A stretch of 64,000 bases of DNA from Blastococcus sp. URHD0036. GTDB taxonomy: Bacteria > Actinomycetota > Actinomycetes > Mycobacteriales > Geodermatophilaceae. The stretch spans positions 248,001 through 312,000 of the forward strand of contig NZ_JNIK01000014.1 of NCBI RefSeq assembly GCF_000701365.1, read 5' to 3'. This document shows, one piece after another, positions 1 through 7,428 of the stretch (position 1 is the first letter of the stretch; the number at the start of each line of letters is the position of its first letter). The notes under the pieces were generated by a model. The model saw only the letters and a program-made list of their open reading frames with translations, was not told where the DNA came from and ran no database searches. A program made the translations under genes and the position numbers.

Positions 1-1026
1 CTCGCTCAGCGACAGCGGGTCACCCAGGGCCTCGGCGATGAAGAGCGACGCCATCGTGAGGTAGATGGCGGTGCCGTCGAGGTTGAACGAGTACCCGGTC
101 GGGACGACGATGCCGGCCACCGGCTGGCTCACCCCGGCGTGCTCCATCTTGGCGATCAGCCGGGGCAGTGCCGTCTCCGACGACGACGTCGACACGATGA
201 GCAGGAACTCCCGGCCGAGGTAGCGCATCAGCCGGAAGACGTTCACGTGGGCGACCAGCCGCAGGATCGTCCCCAGGATGCCGAAGACGAAGAGGGCGCA
301 GGTGACGTAGAAGGCGAGCATCAGCATCGCCAGGCTCTTCAGCGCGTCGGCGCCGGTCTCGCCGACGACCGCCGCGATCGCCCCGAAGGCGCCGATGGGT
401 GCCAGCCACATGACCATGGCGAGGATGCGGAACACCAGCTTCTGCAGGTGGCCGATGCCGCGCAGCAGCGGCTCGCCGGCCTTGCCGAGGCCCTGGATGG
501 CGAACCCGACGAGCAGGGCGACCAGCAGCGCCTGCAGCACCGAGCCCTCGGTGAGCGCCGACAGCAGCGTGGTGGGGATCAGGCTCAGGACGAAGCCGGA
601 GAACCCCGAGCCCTCGGCCTCGGCCTGCGAGGCCAGGTCCGAGCCCTGGCTGCGGAGGGCGTCCGACAGCTCCAGGCCGTCGCCGGGGTGCACCAGGTTG
701 CCGACCACCAGCCCGATCCCCAGGGCGACGGTGGACATGAGCAGGAAGTAGCCCAGGGCCAGCCCGCCGATCCGGCCGACCTTCGCCGCCTGCTTGATCG
801 CGCCGATGCCCAGCACGATGGTGCAGAAGATGACCGGGCCGATCAGCATCTTGATCAGGTTGACGAACGCGGTACCGAGCCACTTGAGGTCGACGGCGAA
901 GTCGGGGAAGACCAGGCCCACGACGATGCCGAGGACCACGGCCGTGATGACGGCCAGGTAGAGCCAGTGGGTGCGGTCGCGCCGCGTCGCGGCCGGCTTC
1001 TCCGCGGTGTCGGACTCGGCGGCCAT
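1..1026 (-). CDS. Dicarboxylate/amino acid:cation symporter (DctA/GltP family), C-terminus cut by window edge
   Basis: Membrane carrier that couples uptake of C4-dicarboxylates or acidic amino acids to cation entry. The 342 residues present begin with a short hydrophilic N-terminus (MAAESDTAEKP) and run through repeated hydrophobic segments. They include the serine-rich stretch (STSSSETALPR) and, near residue 313, NLDGT, which corresponds to the NMDGT cation/substrate motif of GltPh. The start ATG was chosen because hydrophobic helix 1 follows within 20 residues. The open frame leaves the window at its first base, so about 70-100 residues of the family's usual length are missing. DctA rather than glutamate specificity cannot be decided here. 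Confidence 0.9.
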   Translation of the reverse strand, partial: MAAESDTAEKPAATRRDRTHWLYLAVITAVVLGIVVGLVFPDFAVDLKWLGTAFVNLIKMLIGPVIFCTIVLGIGAIKQAAKVGRIGGLALGYFLLMSTVALGIGLVVGNLVHPGDGLELSDALRSQGSDLASQAEAEGSGFSGFVLSLIPTTLLSALTEGSVLQALLVALLVGFAIQGLGKAGEPLLRGIGHLQKLVFRILAMVMWLAPIGAFGAIAAVVGETGADALKSLAMLMLAFYVTCALFVFGILGTILRLVAHVNVFRLMRYLGREFLLIVSTSSSETALPRLIAKMEHAGVSQPVAGIVVPTGYSFNLDGTAIYLTMASLFIAEALGDPLSLSE

Positions 1027-1105
1027 GCGGGCTCCTCGGGCGGATCGGATGCGGGGCGGGGACCACCGTCACCGCCCCGACATCGCGCCGCAACCGGGAG
1101 TGCGG

Positions 1106-1522
1106 TCAGACCGGCTGGGGCGGCCGGGACCGGGACCCGGGCGGGCGCCGCCGGAGCTCGCTGAGCGGGCGGGGCCGGGGCACGGCGTCCTCGACCGGGA
1201 GCCGGTCGGCCAGACCCACCAGGTCGATGATCCGGCGCACGCACCGGCCGGCACCGACCAGGTGCAGGGTGGCGCCGTGGCGGGCCGCCTGCTCGCGCAG
1301 GTCCAGCAGGGCGGCCAGGCCGGCGCCGTCGCAGAAGGTCAGGCCGCCGGCGTCCAACCACCAGTCGACGGACCGGCCGGCGGACAGGACGGGCACGACG
1401 TCCCCGACGTCGGCGGCCGAGCAGCAGTCCAGCTCGCCGCTGAGCGTGACGAGGGCTGCCGTGACGTCGACCGAGACGGTCAGCGACCCGGGGCCGGGAC
1501 AGGGGCGGGGGAGCTCGGACAT
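1106..1522 (-). CDS. STAS-domain protein (anti-sigma factor antagonist-like)
   Basis: A 138-residue cytoplasmic protein with a single STAS fold at roughly residues 12-110. Visible landmarks are LTVSVDVTAALVTLSGELD, then WWLDAGGLTFCDGAGLAALL. The phosphorylatable Ser of SpoIIAA proteins sits in a D-S-S/T-G motif; here the local sequence is FCDGAGL, so no obvious Ser acceptor is present. It could act as a non-phosphorylated antagonist or in a sulfate-transporter-like regulatory role. The ATG is preceded by GGAGAG at good spacing; an upstream in-frame extension has no support and is low in conservation-like content. It is divergent from icmF. Confidence 0.75.
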   Translation of the reverse strand: MSELPRPCPGPGSLTVSVDVTAALVTLSGELDCCSAADVGDVVPVLSAGRSVDWWLDAGGLTFCDGAGLAALLDLREQAARHGATLHLVGAGRCVRRIIDLVGLADRLPVEDAVPRPRPLSELRRRPPGSRSRPPQPV

Positions 1523-1700
1523 CGGCGGCTCTCCGGGCTGCGGAGGACTGCTGGCCTGCGGGGGCCGCGGCCGCCTGTTCGACCGTGCACAACCTAGAAC
1601 GGCGCACGGCCCCCCGGCAGGGTCGAAGGACCTCGGTCGGCGGACGAGCGCGGCGCTCTGCGGTACGGTTCCGTGGACGTCCAAGTAACTGGAGGACCGA

Positions 1701-4700
1701 GTGCCCGCTCCCGCCCTGCACGTGCCCGTCCACCCGGTCCGGTTCGTGACCGCGGCCAGCCTGTTCGACGGCCACGACGCGGCGATCAACGTCATGCGCC
1801 GCCTGCTGCAGAGCCAGGGGGCGGAGGTGGTGCACCTCGGCCACGACCGCGGGGTGGACGCCGTCGTCCGCGCGGCGCTGGAGGAGGACGTCCAGGGCGT
1901 CGCCGTCTCCTCCTACCAGGGCGGGCACGTCGAGTACTTCAGCTACCTGCGCGAGCGGCTGAGCGCCGCCGGCGCGGGGCACGTGCAGGTCTTCGGCGGC
2001 GGGGGTGGGGTCATCGTCCCCGAGGAGATCGCGCTGCTGCGCGAGCGCGGGGTGCGCATCTTCTCGCCGGAGGACGGCGCCCGCCTCGGCCTGCCGGGGA
2101 TGATCAACGAGCTGATCCGCGAGTGCGACGTCGACCTGGCCGCCACCGCGCCGTCCGCCGACGCCGTCGTCAGCGGCGACCGGGCGGCCCTGGCCCGCGC
2201 GATCACCGTGCTCGAGGCCGGCCGGGCACCCGAGCTGGCCGCGGCGCTGCACGGGGCGGCCGCGGCGCGCACGGTGCCGGTCCTCGGCATCACCGGTACC
2301 GGCGGCTCGGGGAAGTCCTCGCTGACCGACGAGTTGCTGCGCCGGCTCCGCCTGGACCAGGGCGACCGGCTGCGGGTCGCCGTCCTCGCCATCGACCCGA
2401 CCCGCCGGCGCGGTGGCGGAGCCCTGCTCGGCGACCGGATCCGGATGAACGCGCTGGAGGAGACGGTCGACGGCGACCGCACCTCCTTCCGCTCGCTGGC
2501 CACCCGCACCGCCGGCGCGCAGGTGCCCGAGCACCTCGCCGACGTGCTGGCCGCCGTCAAGGCCGCGGGGTTCGACCTGGTCGTCGTCGAGACGCCGGGC
2601 ATCGGCCAGGGCGACGCGGCGATCGTGCCGTTCAGCGACGTGTCGCTCTACGTCATGACGCCGGAGTTCGGGGCGGCCTCGCAGCTGGAGAAGATCGACA
2701 TGCTCGACTTCGCCGACGTCGTGGCGGTGAACAAGTTCGAGCGCCGTGGTGCCGAGGACGCCCGCCGCGACGTCGCCCGGCAGATGGTGCGCAACCGCGA
2801 GGCGTTCGGGCAGCCGTGGGACTCGATGCCGGTGTTCGGCACCAGCGCCGCCCGGTTCAACGACGACGGCGTGACCGCGCTCTACCAGCACCTGCGCGGG
2901 CTGCTCGCCGGCGCGGGGCTGCCGGTGGGCGAGGGCGCGCTGCCGGCGGTCGAGGTCCGGTCGTCGTCGGGGCTCTCCGGCGTCGTCCCGTCGTCCCGGT
3001 CGCGGTACCTGGCCGAGATCACCGAGACCGTCCGCGGCTACCACGCGGTCACCGAGGAGCAGGCCGAGCTCGCCCGCCGCCGGCAGCACCTGACCACCGC
3101 GGCGGAGGTGCTGGACGGGGACGCCGCGGCCGCGGCGCGGGCGGCTGCGGAGGCGACCGACCTGGTGCCGGCGGTGCGCGACCAGCTGGCCGGGTGGCCG
3201 GCCGTCGTCGAGCAGTACTCCGGCGACGAGCTCACCTACACCGTGCGGGGCAAGGACATCACCGTCCCGCTGACCCGCGCGACGCTGTCGGGCACGAAGG
3301 TCCGGCGGGTGGCCCTGCCGCGGACCCGCGACGACGGCGAGCTGGTGCGCTTCCTCCGGAGGGAGAACCTGCCCGGCGCGTTCCCGTTCACCGCCGGTGT
3401 CTTCCCGGTCAAGCGCGAGGGCGAGGCCCCGGCGCGGATGTTCGCCGGCGAGGGCGACCCGTTCCGGACCAACCGCCGGTTCAAGCTCCTCAGCGCGGGT
3501 CAGCCGGCGACCCGGCTGTCGACCGCCTTCGACTCGGTGACGCTCTACGGCCGCGATCCGGAGCTGCGGCCCGACGTCTACGGCAAGGTCGGCACCTCCG
3601 GCGTCTCGATCGCCACGCTGGACGACATGCGGGAGCTGTACGCCGGCTTCGACCTGTGCAGCCCGACGACGTCGGTCTCGATGACCATCAACGGCCCGGC
3701 GCCGGCGATCCTCGCGATGTTCCTGACCACCGCGATCGAGCAGCGGCTGGCGCGGTTCCGCGAGGAGGAGGGCCGCGACCCCGACGCCGCCGAGGCCGAG
3801 GAGCTGCGCGCCTGGGTGCTGGCGAACGTCCGCGGCACGGTGCAGGCCGACATCCTCAAGGAGGACCAGGGCCAGAACACCTGCATCTTCTCCACCGAGT
3901 TCGCGCTGCGCTGCATGGCCGACATCCAGCAGTGGTTCATCGACTCCCGGGTGCGCAACTTCTACTCGGTGTCGATCTCCGGCTACCACATCGCCGAGGC
4001 CGGGGCGAACCCCATCAGCCAGCTGGCGTTCACCCTCGCCAACGCGTTCACCTACGTCGAGGCCTACCTGGCCCGCGGCATGGCGATCGACGACTTCGCG
4101 CCGAACCTGAGCTTCTTCTTCTCCAACGGGATGGACGCCGAGTACACCGTCATCGGCCGGGTGGCCCGGCGGATCTGGGCGGTGGCGATGCGCGACCGGT
4201 ACGGCGCCGGCTCGCGCGCGCAGCAGCTGAAGTACCACGTGCAGACGTCGGGCCGGTCGCTGCACGCGCAGGAGATGGACTTCAACGACATCCGCACCAC
4301 GCTGCAGGCGCTGTGCGCGATCTACGACAACGCCAACAGCCTGCACACCAACGCCTACGACGAGGCCGTGACCACGCCCTCGCAGCACTCGGTCCGCCGG
4401 GCGCTGGCCATCCAGATGATCATCGACCGCGAGTGGGGGCTGGCGGCGAACGAGAACCCGCTGCAGGGCTCGGCGGTCGTCGAGGAGCTCACCGACCTGG
4501 TCGAGGCCGCCGTGCTGGAGGAGTTCGACCGGATCTCCGAGCGGGGCGGGGTGCTCGGCGCGATGGAGACCGGCTACCAGCGCGGCCGCATCCAGGACGA
4601 GTCGATGCTCTACGAGCACCGCAAGCACGACGGCTCGCTGCCGCTGGTCGGCGTCAACACCTTCCTCGACCCGCACCGCGACGAGCAGCCGCCGGCGCCG

Positions 4701-4934
4701 GTGGAGCTCGCCCGCGCGACCGAGGACGAGAAGAAGTCGCAGCTCGCCCGCCTCGAGGACTTCCACGCCCGGCACGCCGCCGAGGCCCCGGCCGCGCTCG
4801 CGCGGCTCCGCGAGGTCGCGATGAGCGACGGCAACGTGTTCGACGCGCTCATGGACGCCGTCCGGGTCTGCTCGCTCGGGCAGATCAGCGAGGCCTTCTT
4901 CGAGGTGGGCGGCCGCTACCGGCGCAGCGTCTGA
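1701..4934 (+). CDS. icmF: Fused isobutyryl-CoA mutase, IcmF
   Basis: A 1077-residue adenosylcobalamin-dependent acyl-CoA mutase that interconverts isobutyryl-CoA and n-butyryl-CoA (related enzymes act on pivalyl/isovaleryl-CoA). Domain order matches the family. A B12-binding domain (about 12-140) carries DGHDAA with axial-ligand His25, SSYQGGH and VFGGGGG. A MeaB-like G domain (about 190-420) has the P-loop TGGSGKSSL near 200 and base-specificity motif NKFE. The TIM-barrel mutase part (about 480-1077) has TSVSMTINGPAP and QNTCIFSTEFALR. The GTG start follows GGAGG by 5 bases; TACGGT at 1664 is a possible -10 box. Length is normal and no key motif is missing. Downstream lie a MarR regulator and a cobalamin-binding-protein-like gene. 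Confidence 0.96.
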   Translation: MPAPALHVPVHPVRFVTAASLFDGHDAAINVMRRLLQSQGAEVVHLGHDRGVDAVVRAALEEDVQGVAVSSYQGGHVEYFSYLRERLSAAGAGHVQVFGGGGGVIVPEEIALLRERGVRIFSPEDGARLGLPGMINELIRECDVDLAATAPSADAVVSGDRAALARAITVLEAGRAPELAAALHGAAAARTVPVLGITGTGGSGKSSLTDELLRRLRLDQGDRLRVAVLAIDPTRRRGGGALLGDRIRMNALEETVDGDRTSFRSLATRTAGAQVPEHLADVLAAVKAAGFDLVVVETPGIGQGDAAIVPFSDVSLYVMTPEFGAASQLEKIDMLDFADVVAVNKFERRGAEDARRDVARQMVRNREAFGQPWDSMPVFGTSAARFNDDGVTALYQHLRGLLAGAGLPVGEGALPAVEVRSSSGLSGVVPSSRSRYLAEITETVRGYHAVTEEQAELARRRQHLTTAAEVLDGDAAAAARAAAEATDLVPAVRDQLAGWPAVVEQYSGDELTYTVRGKDITVPLTRATLSGTKVRRVALPRTRDDGELVRFLRRENLPGAFPFTAGVFPVKREGEAPARMFAGEGDPFRTNRRFKLLSAGQPATRLSTAFDSVTLYGRDPELRPDVYGKVGTSGVSIATLDDMRELYAGFDLCSPTTSVSMTINGPAPAILAMFLTTAIEQRLARFREEEGRDPDAAEAEELRAWVLANVRGTVQADILKEDQGQNTCIFSTEFALRCMADIQQWFIDSRVRNFYSVSISGYHIAEAGANPISQLAFTLANAFTYVEAYLARGMAIDDFAPNLSFFFSNGMDAEYTVIGRVARRIWAVAMRDRYGAGSRAQQLKYHVQTSGRSLHAQEMDFNDIRTTLQALCAIYDNANSLHTNAYDEAVTTPSQHSVRRALAIQMIIDREWGLAANENPLQGSAVVEELTDLVEAAVLEEFDRISERGGVLGAMETGYQRGRIQDESMLYEHRKHDGSLPLVGVNTFLDPHRDEQPPAPVELARATEDEKKSQLARLEDFHARHAAEAPAALARLREVAMSDGNVFDALMDAVRVCSLGQISEAFFEVGGRYRRSV

Positions 4935-4963
4935 GCCCGGACGCACCTGCCCTGCCCGCGGGG

Positions 4964-5033
4964 CCATTGCGGGTCGAACTCGTGCGTCGGGGGTCCTGCA
5001 GGACCGGTGAGGCGCGAGAAGAACCCGCAATGG
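4964..5033. repeat. Large nested inverted repeat downstream of icmF
   Basis: The outer arms CCATTGCGGGT (4964-4974) and ACCCGCAATGG (5023-5033) are perfect 11-bp complements. The centre is a perfect 14-bp palindrome, GGTCCTGCAGGACC (4992-5005). Both share the exact midpoint 4998.5, and between them CTCGTGC pairs with GCGCGAG with one G-T. The whole 70 bases can therefore fold as one long interrupted hairpin. No T-tract follows. It could be an actinobacterial tail-less terminator, a palindromic repeat element, or a regulatory RNA structure before marR. Confidence 0.7.
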
Positions 5034-5040
5034 GGTCGCC

Positions 5041-5104
5041 CTTGCGGCTCTCCCCGCGCGTCTGCGGTGCTGCAGCGCCGCGGGAGCAGGGGGAACACCG
5101 CAAG
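5041..5104. repeat. Second nested inverted repeat before marR
   Basis: Outer arms CTTGCGG (5041-5047) and CCGCAAG (5098-5104), middle arms TCCCC/GGGGA (5051-5055, 5090-5094), and a central near-palindrome GCGGTGCTGCAGCGCCGC (5064-5081, two G-T pairs) all share midpoint 5072.5. It follows the first element by seven bases and ends 26 bases before the marR start. Two such structures side by side fill the icmF-marR gap. It may shape read-through into, or translation of, the downstream genes. Confidence 0.65.
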
Positions 5105-5130
5105 AGGGCGGCGGGAGCGGCTGCGGGAAG

Positions 5131-5646
5131 ATGACCGGCGTGAGCACGCCGTCCCTGCCCTTCGACCCCGTCGCGGAGGCGACCCGCCACTGGCGCGAGC
5201 ACGGGTGGACCGACGCCGCCGTCGGCATGGAGGCGGTCACGTCGCTGATGCGGGCGCAGGCGATCGTGCAGGCCCGGGTGGACGAGGTGCTCCGCCCGCT
5301 GCAGCTCACCTTCGCCCGCTACGAGCTGCTCATGCTCCTGTCGTTCACCCGCACCGGCGCGCTGCCCATGGCCAAGGCCGGCGCCCGGCTGCAGGTGCAC
5401 CCGGCGAGCGTCACCAACGCGGCCAGCCGCCTGGAGGCCGCCGACCTGGTGCGCCGCCGCCCGCACCCGGAGGACGGCCGCGGCGTGCTCGTGGAGATCA
5501 CCCCCGCCGGTCGTGCGCTCGCCGCGGAGGCCACCGCCCGGATCAACGAGGTCTTCACCGCGCCGGAGCTGAGCAACGACCGGATGCGCGACCTGATCGA
5601 CATCCTGCGCGACCTGCGCCGCTCGGCCGGCGACTTCGGGGGATGA
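5131..5646 (+). CDS. MarR-family transcriptional regulator
   Basis: A 171-residue winged-helix DNA-binding protein. The helical N-terminal dimerisation part is residues 1-50; the winged helix is about 55-125, including LQLTFARYELLMLLSF, the recognition helix VHPASVTNAASRLEAADLV, and the wing RRRPHPEDGRGVLVEIT; the C-terminal dimerisation helices follow. It lies 196 bases after icmF in the same direction and overlaps the next gene by ATGA. It is the natural candidate to sense an acyl-CoA or related ligand for the icmF locus. Ligand and operator are not visible. Confidence 0.92.
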   Translation: MTGVSTPSLPFDPVAEATRHWREHGWTDAAVGMEAVTSLMRAQAIVQARVDEVLRPLQLTFARYELLMLLSFTRTGALPMAKAGARLQVHPASVTNAASRLEAADLVRRRPHPEDGRGVLVEITPAGRALAAEATARINEVFTAPELSNDRMRDLIDILRDLRRSAGDFGG

Positions 5647-6407
5647 GCCTCCTCGACGACCTGGGGACGGCGGTGCCGCTGGCCGGCCCGCCGCGGCGGA
5701 TCGTCTCGCTCGTCCCCTCGCTCACCGAGGCGCTCGCGGTCACCGTCGCCGGCCGGCTGGTCGGCGCCACCGACTGGTGCACCCACCCGGCGGACCTCGG
5801 CGTGCCCCGGGTCCGGGGGACCAAGAACCCCGACCGGGCCGCGATCGCCGCGCTCGTGCCGGACCTCGTCGTCGCCAACCGGGAGGAGAACCGCCGGCTG
5901 GACGTCGACCGGCTGCGCGCAGCGGGGATCCCGGTGTGGGTGACGGTGATCGAGTCCGTGGACGAGGCACTGGCCTCGATGCGCCGGCTGTTCGGCGAGG
6001 CGCTGGAGGTCGACGAGCCCGGCTGGCTGACGGAGGCCGCCGGCGCGTGGGCCGATCCGCCACCCGCCGGCGGGCTGCGCGTCGCCGTCCCCATCTGGCG
6101 GGACCCGTGGATGGTCGTCGGCCCGCGCACCTTCGCCGGCGACGTCCTCGCCCGGCTCGGGCTGGTCAACGTGTTCGGTGCGGGGGAGGAGCGCTATCCG
6201 CACACCACCCCGGCGGACGTCGTCGCGGCCGGTGCTCAGGCGGTGCTGCTGCCCGACGAGCCCTACCGGTTCACCGTCGACAACGGCCCCGAGGCGTTCC
6301 CCGGCCTGGCGTCGGCGCTCGTCTCCGGGCGGGACCTCACCTGGTACGGCCCCTCGCTGGCCGGCGCCCGCGACCGCCTCGCCACCGCCGTCGCCACCCT
6401 CGGCTGA
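5643..6407 (+). CDS. Cobalamin/metal-chelate binding protein-like (BtuF/helical-backbone family), no signal peptide
   Basis: A 254-residue protein of the helical-backbone metal receptor fold (BtuF/FhuD type). Its two lobes are joined by a long helix: N-lobe motifs RIVSLVPSLTEAL and VGATDWCTHP, then VRGTKNPDRAAIAALVPDLVVANREENRRLD, and C-lobe WRDPWMVVG and ERYPHTTPADV. It starts ATGA over the marR stop, so its translation is coupled. There is no signal peptide or lipobox, unlike periplasmic or lipoprotein receptors, so it is probably cytoplasmic. Being beside the B12-dependent icmF suggests a cobalamin-related chaperone or sensor role; this is inference only. Confidence 0.82.
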   Translation: MSLLDDLGTAVPLAGPPRRIVSLVPSLTEALAVTVAGRLVGATDWCTHPADLGVPRVRGTKNPDRAAIAALVPDLVVANREENRRLDVDRLRAAGIPVWVTVIESVDEALASMRRLFGEALEVDEPGWLTEAAGAWADPPPAGGLRVAVPIWRDPWMVVGPRTFAGDVLARLGLVNVFGAGEERYPHTTPADVVAAGAQAVLLPDEPYRFTVDNGPEAFPGLASALVSGRDLTWYGPSLAGARDRLATAVATLG

Positions 6408-6449
6408 GCGGGGAGGCCCAGACGCCCTGCCGGTCCGGAGGCGTTGGCC

Positions 6450-6482
6450 CTCCAGCGGCCACTGCGACGGCTGGAGTGGCCG
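6450..6482. other. Interleaved inverted repeats (A-B-A'-B') with pseudoknot topology
   Basis: CTCCAGC (6450-6456) pairs with GCTGGAG (6470-6476), while CGGCCACT (6456-6463) pairs with AGTGGCCG (6475-6482). The arms interleave, so the two stems either alternate or stack as an H-type pseudoknot. The element lies between the convergent genes at 6407 and 6594. Its function is unknown; it could be an elaborate terminator. Confidence 0.5.
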
Positions 6483-6506
6483 GTCCCGGGACATCGCTCA
6501 GCTACG

Positions 6507-6535
6507 AGCGGGTTGTCCTGACAGTCGAACCCGCT
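6507..6535. terminator. Inverted repeat between convergent genes, likely bidirectional terminator
   Basis: AGCGGGTT (6507-6514) and AACCCGCT (6528-6535) form a perfect 8-bp stem around a 13-base loop, about 100 bases after the plus-strand stop and 60 bases after the minus-strand stop. No strong T-run flanks it, so the terminator call rests on position and symmetry. Confidence 0.55.
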
Positions 6536-6593
6536 GGGCCCAGAACCGGCCGCGGAACGGGCCGCCCGGGTACATCGGTCGGCCCGCGACGCC

Positions 6594-7415
6594 TCAGGCG
6601 GTGCCGGCCACCGGGCGGGGGAGCTCGGCGTGCGGGCGAGACTGCCACCGCGCCCAGTCGGCGCTGACCTCGCCGGCGGCGCGCAGCAGCAGCGGCAGGT
6701 GCTCGCCCACCAGCCGCTCGGTCGGGGTCTCCGCGGCGTGCACGGTCACGTTCATCGCCGCGCGCACCGCCCCGGCGCCGTCCCGCACCGGCACCGCCAC
6801 CGAGCGGACGCCCGGCGCGAGCTCCTCGTCGGCCAGGGCCCATCCGCGGGCCCGGACCTCGGTCAGCTCGGCGTCCAGCTCGGCGCGGGACCGGGCGGCG
6901 TACCCCGGCAGGCCCGCGCGGCTGGGGGTGGCGAGCGCGGCGTCCAGCTCGTCCGGGCCGAGGGCGGCGAGCAGCACCTTCCCCTGCGAGGTCTGCGGCG
7001 CCGGGAAGCGGGTGCCGATCTCCACCCGCAGCGCGATCAGCTTGGGCACCGAGACCCGGGCGACGTAGACGATGTCGGAGCCGTCGAGCTGCGCCATCGA
7101 CGAGGACTCGCCGGTCGTGCCGACCAGGTCCTCCAGGTGCGGCCGGGCGACGTCCCACAGCCCCAGCGACCCCGTGTAGGCCGCACCCAGGTCGAGCACC
7201 CGCGGCGTCAGCTCGAAGCCGGCCGCCCCGGGCCGGACGTAGCCGAGCTCGGCCAGGGTGAGCAGCAGCCGCCGCGCGGTGGGCCGGGCCAGGCCGGTGG
7301 CGGACGCCACCTCCGACAGGGACATCGCGCGGTGCGCCGGGCCGAAGCAGGTCAGGACGTCGAGGCCGCGGGCCAGCGCCTCGACGAAGTCCGGCCCCTC
7401 GCCCCGTCCGGCCAT
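6594..7415 (-). CDS. IclR-family transcriptional regulator
   Basis: A 273-residue regulator. The N-terminal winged helix (about 10-75) has ALARGLDVLTCF, SLSEVASATGLARPTARRLLLTL and GYVRPG. The C-terminal IclR effector domain (about 85-255) has VARVSVPKLIALRVEIGTR, SQGKVLLAAL and GVRSVAVPVRDGAGAV. It resembles the PcaR/PobR group that controls aromatic or carboxylate catabolism. It lies 13 bases downstream of the amidohydrolase on the same strand and probably also controls the divergent plus-strand genes starting at 9117. Confidence 0.93.
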   Translation of the reverse strand: MAGRGEGPDFVEALARGLDVLTCFGPAHRAMSLSEVASATGLARPTARRLLLTLAELGYVRPGAAGFELTPRVLDLGAAYTGSLGLWDVARPHLEDLVGTTGESSSMAQLDGSDIVYVARVSVPKLIALRVEIGTRFPAPQTSQGKVLLAALGPDELDAALATPSRAGLPGYAARSRAELDAELTEVRARGWALADEELAPGVRSVAVPVRDGAGAVRAAMNVTVHAAETPTERLVGEHLPLLLRAAGEVSADWARWQSRPHAELPRPVAGTA

Positions 7416-7428
7416 CAGCGCCCGTCCC

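Noticed and set aside
1664-1669. TACGGT as promoter of icmF
   Set aside because: A -10-like hexamer is present but no recognisable -35 lies 16-18 bases upstream; mentioned only in the icmF entry.
855-5309. Very long open frames antisense to icmF and other genes (up to about 1480 codons)
   Set aside because: They run opposite or out of frame to clearly recognised proteins, are extremely rich in Arg/Gly/Pro/Ala, and show no family motifs; long spurious frames are normal at this GC content.
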